From CAYVOX01 sp964453035 (lineage in GTDB: Bacteria; Chloroflexota; Anaerolineae; Anaerolineales; Anaerolineaceae): 16,697 nt of DNA. How positions within the stretch are numbered: position 1 is the stretch's first letter; every line of letters begins with the position of its first letter. The stretch covers positions 1 to 16,697 of the forward strand of contig CAYVOX010000063.1 in assembly GCA_964453035.1 (NCBI GenBank), read 5' to 3'. Shown here one piece after another: positions 14,188 to 16,697 of this stretch. The position numbers and the translations under genes are program-made. The notes beneath the pieces are model-generated. The model worked only from the letters and a program-made list of their open reading frames with translations. It had not been told where the DNA came from and ran no database searches.

Positions 14188-14200
14188 TCTCTCGCTCTCC

Positions 14201-14689
14201 TTAACCGGCTTTGTAGCCAATTTTGCGTAAAAAGTCCTTGCGCCAGGTGATGTCTTTGTCGCTTTCGATGCCTTTGGGGCTGGCGCCTTCCACAATGCCC
14301 AGGATCCCGCGCCCACCGCCCACCTCAGCCACCAGCACCTGCGTGGCGTTGGCGGTGGCGCAGAAGATGCCGCACACTTCGGGCACGGCTTTGACGGCGT
14401 TGAGCACGTTGATGGGGTAGAATCCCGGGCCGAGGAAAATGATGAAGCTGTGCCCGGCGCCGATGGCCCGGGCGTTTTGCTTTGCCAGTTCAATCATGGC
14501 GGGGTCTGTGCCGCTCCAGCGGATCAGGCACATGCCGCTGGCCTCGCAAAAAGCCAGGCCGAATTTAATCCCCGGCACGGCGTTCACCAGCGCCTCGTGC
14601 AGGTCTTCCACCGTCTTGATGAAATGGGATTGCCCCAGGATGAAGTTGATTTCTTCCGGTTTTTCGACCGGCACCACCTGAATCTCCAT
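14201..14689 (-). CDS. Adenosine-specific kinase family protein (PF04008)
   Basis: This 162-aa protein closely matches the Adenosine_kin (DUF355) family along its whole length. It has the signature blocks VPVEKPEEINFILGQSHFIK (6-25), PGIKFGLAFCEASG (about 39-52), GAGHSFIIFLG, PINVLNAVKAVPEVCGIFCA, GGGRGILGIVEG and the terminal WRKDFLRKIGY. The family was named from adenosine binding seen in an archaeal structural study; physiological kinase activity is weakly supported. It is common in archaea and in some deep-branching or thermophilic bacteria. ATG 14689 has AAGGAG 8 nt upstream. It heads the five-gene minus-strand run. The protein is cytoplasmic. Confidence 0.9.
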   Translation of the reverse strand: MEIQVVPVEKPEEINFILGQSHFIKTVEDLHEALVNAVPGIKFGLAFCEASGMCLIRWSGTDPAMIELAKQNARAIGAGHSFIIFLGPGFYPINVLNAVKAVPEVCGIFCATANATQVLVAEVGGGRGILGIVEGASPKGIESDKDITWRKDFLRKIGYKAG

Positions 14690-14763
14690 GTTTTATGCTC
14701 CTTTACGCATCCGAAAAGCGATACCAATGCGGCACGTTTGCAATGTTAATAGACTTCCCATTT

Positions 14764-14769
14764 ATTATA
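14764..14769 (-). promoter_or_regulatory. Possible -10 box for the five-gene operon
   Basis: TATAAT on the minus strand sits in a short AT-rich stretch (14759-14776) within GC-rich sequence, 74 nt before the ATG. No clear -35 is seen. Confidence 0.35.
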
Positions 14770-14875
14770 AACAAAAACCGCATCCCCGGGGTTAACTGAG
14801 GGCAAGTTGGGGTGGGCGCGGCTGCATCCCTGTGCAGATTGGCCCGGGGGCACAGACCGGAGGGGTAATCTGCGG

Positions 14876-14881
14876 TAAAAT
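14876..14881 (+). promoter_or_regulatory. Possible -10 box for rnz
   Basis: TAAAAT on the plus strand would give a leader of about 26 nt that includes the AAAGGAAA ribosome site (14897-14904). The -35 is weak. Confidence 0.35.
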
Positions 14882-14913
14882 AAGGCACATTCACTGAAAG
14901 GAAATCCCCGGCC

Positions 14914-15831
14914 TTGTTTGAGATTGTTTTTCTTGGCACCTCCGCATCAGCCCCTTCCGCGCGGCGCAATTTACCCGCCCAGGTGATCATGCACGACGAG
15001 TACCGCTTCCTGGTGGATTGCGGCGAGGGTACCCAGCGTCAGATCCTGCAATCGGGGATTGGATTCAAGCGCCTCAACCGTATTTTGATTACCCACAGCC
15101 ACCTCGACCACATCCTGGGCCTGGCGGGCCTGCTTTCAACCTATATGCGCTGGGAGACGATTGACCAGCTGGAGATTTTTGCCGGCAAAGCCGCGCTTGA
15201 GCGCATTCACGACCTGCTCTACGGGGTGGTGCTGCGCGGCGTGACCCCGCCCATGCCCATCCACCTGCGCCCCATTCACCACGGGGTGTTTTTTGAGGGC
15301 GAGGATTTCTCGGTGCGGGCGTTCCAGGTGGAGCACCGCGGCCCGGATTGCCTGGGGTTTGTGTTTGAGGAGAAGGGGCGGCGGCCTTTCCTGCCTGAAC
15401 TGGCGGAGGCGCTGGCTATCCCGCCTGGCCCGTGGCGCCGTGACCTGGTGGCGGGTTTACCGGTCACCCTGCCGGATGGGCGCACCATCCAGCCGGAAAT
15501 GGTGCTGGGGCCATTCAAGCCGGGCACGCGCCTGGTGCACGTGGGCGACGTGGGCAACGTGGAAAACCTGGTGGAGATTTGCCGGGACGCGGATGCCCTC
15601 ATTATCGAATCGACTTATTTGCAGCAGGAAGCCGATATGGCGCGGCAGTTCTCGCACCTGACGGCGCGGCAGGCCGCTGAACTGGCTCAGAAGGCGGGCG
15701 TGCGGCAGCTTTTTCTCACGCACATCTCGCGCCGCTACCGTGAAAAGGAAGTGCAGACCGAAGCGCAGGAGGTTTTCCCGGGCGCGATTGTGGCCAGGGA
15801 TTTTGACACCTACCAGGTGAAGCGCGAGTAG
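14914..15831 (+). CDS. rnz: Ribonuclease Z (tRNA 3'-endonuclease)
   Basis: This 305-aa metallo-beta-lactamase-fold endonuclease removes the 3' trailer from tRNA precursors. The zinc motif THSHLDH gives His61, His63, Asp65 and His66. His141 (VEHR), Asp212 (HVGDVGN) and His270 (LTHISRRY) complete the metal site, and His248 (SHLTA) is the conserved family His. VDCGEGTQRQ (34-43) is typical of RNase Z. GDVG replaces the more usual GDT, a small deviation. IPPGPWRR and LPDGRTIQPEMVLGP match the family. The start is TTG 14914, because AAAGGAAA is 9 nt upstream and the conserved EIVFLGTSA begins immediately after. It is a single-gene unit, ending at a hairpin facing the PH-domain gene. Confidence 0.95.
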   Translation: MFEIVFLGTSASAPSARRNLPAQVIMHDEYRFLVDCGEGTQRQILQSGIGFKRLNRILITHSHLDHILGLAGLLSTYMRWETIDQLEIFAGKAALERIHDLLYGVVLRGVTPPMPIHLRPIHHGVFFEGEDFSVRAFQVEHRGPDCLGFVFEEKGRRPFLPELAEALAIPPGPWRRDLVAGLPVTLPDGRTIQPEMVLGPFKPGTRLVHVGDVGNVENLVEICRDADALIIESTYLQQEADMARQFSHLTARQAAELAQKAGVRQLFLTHISRRYREKEVQTEAQEVFPGAIVARDFDTYQVKRE

Positions 15832-15861
15832 GCAGAAGCGAATTTTTCAACCGGTGTAAAA

Positions 15862-15894
15862 AATGTCACCCTTTTGATGGCTGAGGGTGACATT
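15862..15894. terminator. 11-bp hairpin between convergent rnz and PH-domain gene
   Basis: AATGTCACCCT (15862-15872) and AGGGTGACATT (15884-15894) pair perfectly with an 11-nt loop. On the plus strand GTGTTTAA follows; on the minus strand TTTTACACC follows, giving a short U-tract. It lies between stops at 15831 and 15913 and suits bidirectional termination. Confidence 0.75.
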
Positions 15895-15912
15895 GTGTTT
15901 AACCTCTGGCGC

Positions 15913-16542
15913 CTACATGCGGCGGATGAGTTCCTCTTTTTTGAGCTGGAATTCTTGCTCGGTGATGAGCCCATACTTGCGCAGGTTATCCAGCTGGGCC
16001 AGCAGGGTGGGCACATCGCCTGAGGATTGGGACATGCGCACGCCGTCATTCGTCTCCAGGCGCGATTTGGAGTTGAGCATGGTGGTCTTGAAGTGCACCG
16101 GGCGACCGATGGTCTTGAACAGGTTGGTGCCCAGCTCGCTGGCGGTGAGGATTTCAACATCGCCAAAGTTGAAGATGCGCCCGAAGAAGGACTGGGTGAG
16201 CTTGACGTCGTTGACCTTTTCCAGGGAGGAGTCGATGACGTCTTTATTGATGACGCCGGACATCTGGATGACCCGCAGGTTGGTGATGATGTATTTGCGG
16301 TTAAACCACTGGAAGAAGTCAAACAGGCCGCTGATGATGGGCGGAATCACCAGCAGATAGCAGATGACCACCCACTCGTAATCCTCCGTGAGGGTTAAAA
16401 TGGCTGAGACCAGCGCAATCACCGCGATGGTGAGCACGCCCTCCACCAGGACGTTGCGCAGCAGCACAAACCAGTGCTGGCGGGTTTCCAGCAGGATGGT
16501 TTCTTTTTCTCCCAACAGGTTTTTTAAGTAGGGGTCTCCCAT
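15913..16542 (-). CDS. Membrane protein with bacterial PH domain and C-terminal SHOCT motif
   Basis: This is a 209-aa protein. After a short cytoplasmic start, two hydrophobic helices lie at about 32-52 and 56-77. A bPH_2 (DUF304-type) domain spans about 80-155, with the characteristic NRKYIITNLRVIQMSG and the EKVNDVKLTQSFFGRIFNFGDVEI block. Residues 179-207 (LAQLDNLRKYGLITEQEFQL) are a SHOCT motif, a short helical tail often attached to membrane or assembly proteins. Function is unknown beyond a probable membrane-associated binding role. ATG 16542 is preferred over the in-frame ATG at 16563 because AAAGGAAA lies about 5 nt before it and would be coding in the longer form. Confidence 0.88.
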   Translation of the reverse strand: MGDPYLKNLLGEKETILLETRQHWFVLLRNVLVEGVLTIAVIALVSAILTLTEDYEWVVICYLLVIPPIISGLFDFFQWFNRKYIITNLRVIQMSGVINKDVIDSSLEKVNDVKLTQSFFGRIFNFGDVEILTASELGTNLFKTIGRPVHFKTTMLNSKSRLETNDGVRMSQSSGDVPTLLAQLDNLRKYGLITEQEFQLKKEELIRRM

Positions 16543-16581
16543 GGCGCTTTCCTTTTGATTCAAAAGATAGGATTATTACTA

Positions 16582-16697
16582 GCGACCTGACTTTTTGTCA
16601 TCCTGAGGTTTGAAAAGCCGAAGGATCTCGATATTCATTCTGCAAGTTCTTCATCATAACGAGATTCTTCGCCTTCGCTGCGCTCAGGCTCAGAATG
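16582..16697 (-). repeat. Copy of dispersed palindromic repeat (family A), inverted, cut by window end
   Basis: The reverse complement matches 6338-6453 closely, including GAGCCTGAGCGCAGCGAAGG, TATCGAGATCCTTCGGCTTT and TCAGGATGACAA. The plus-strand arm TTGTCATCCTGAG is at 16595-16607; the opposite arm is truncated by the window end after CTCAGAATG. The centre differs from the 6332 copy. This element lies 39 nt upstream of the PH-domain gene, so it may contribute to its upstream region. Confidence 0.88.

Larger units (their letters stand above)
14690..14913. other. 224-nt divergent intergenic region upstream of PF04008 gene and rnz
   Basis: It must contain promoters for both directions. On the minus strand TATAAT (14769-14764) would give a leader of about 68 nt before the kinase gene. 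On the plus strand TAAAAT (14876-14881) lies 32 nt before the rnz start. A small CTGCA/TGCAG hairpin lies near 14822-14837. No reading frame or riboswitch consensus is recognised. Confidence 0.45.

Noticed and set aside
14703..14990. 95-codon minus-strand frame between the PF04008 gene and rnz
   Set aside because: It overlaps the start of rnz antisense, has no ribosome site or family features, and covers the divergent promoter region.

Overview
The window is about 16.7 kb of GC-rich bacterial chromosome. It looks like Chloroflexota, probably an Anaerolineae-type genome. The reasons are lipoproteins with long Ala/Thr/Pro linkers, a PF04008 adenosine-specific kinase (a family shared with archaea and thermophilic bacteria), frequent GTG/TTG starts, and short hairpin repeats in the intergenic spaces. 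The taxonomy is inference; no marker gene settles it. All 16 genes are complete. I see no tRNA, rRNA, CRISPR array, transposase or phage gene.

Layout. (1) 74-754 (+) is a membrane-anchored cyclophilin facing a minus-strand cluster, with a perfect 15-bp hairpin between them. (2) 6203-847 (-) reads maf, a lipoprotein class B penicillin-binding protein, rsgA, then a CPA1-type antiporter with a C-terminal RCK_C domain. pbp and rsgA overlap by 4 nt. (3) 6556-7808 (+) is a TPR protein overlapping a small lipoprotein of unknown function. (4) 10336-7974 (-) reads a GT-C membrane glycosyltransferase, a NUDIX hydrolase starting 1 nt after it, then bacterioferritin. (5) 14689-10611 (-) is a tight five-gene run: PF04008 kinase, lipoprotein with a low-complexity linker, DUF1232 membrane protein, 87-aa unknown protein, GH127-like glycosidase. 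(6) 14914-15831 (+) is ribonuclease Z with a TTG start, facing a PH-domain/SHOCT membrane protein (16542-15913, -).

The genes are mostly housekeeping: cell wall and division, ribosome assembly, tRNA 3' processing, iron storage, ion homeostasis and extracytoplasmic folding. I did not find a convincing new defence or biosynthetic system. The least ordinary material is between and just before the genes. At least three families of short palindromic elements are present. Both window edges lie inside copies of one of them. One element sits in the loop of a bidirectional terminator, and another supplies the stop codon of the glycosidase. Two genes also have a TATAAT box exactly 6 nt before the ATG, as expected for leaderless mRNAs.

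Start codons were chosen from ribosome-binding sites, overlaps with neighbours and family alignment. They are often downstream of the longest open frame.
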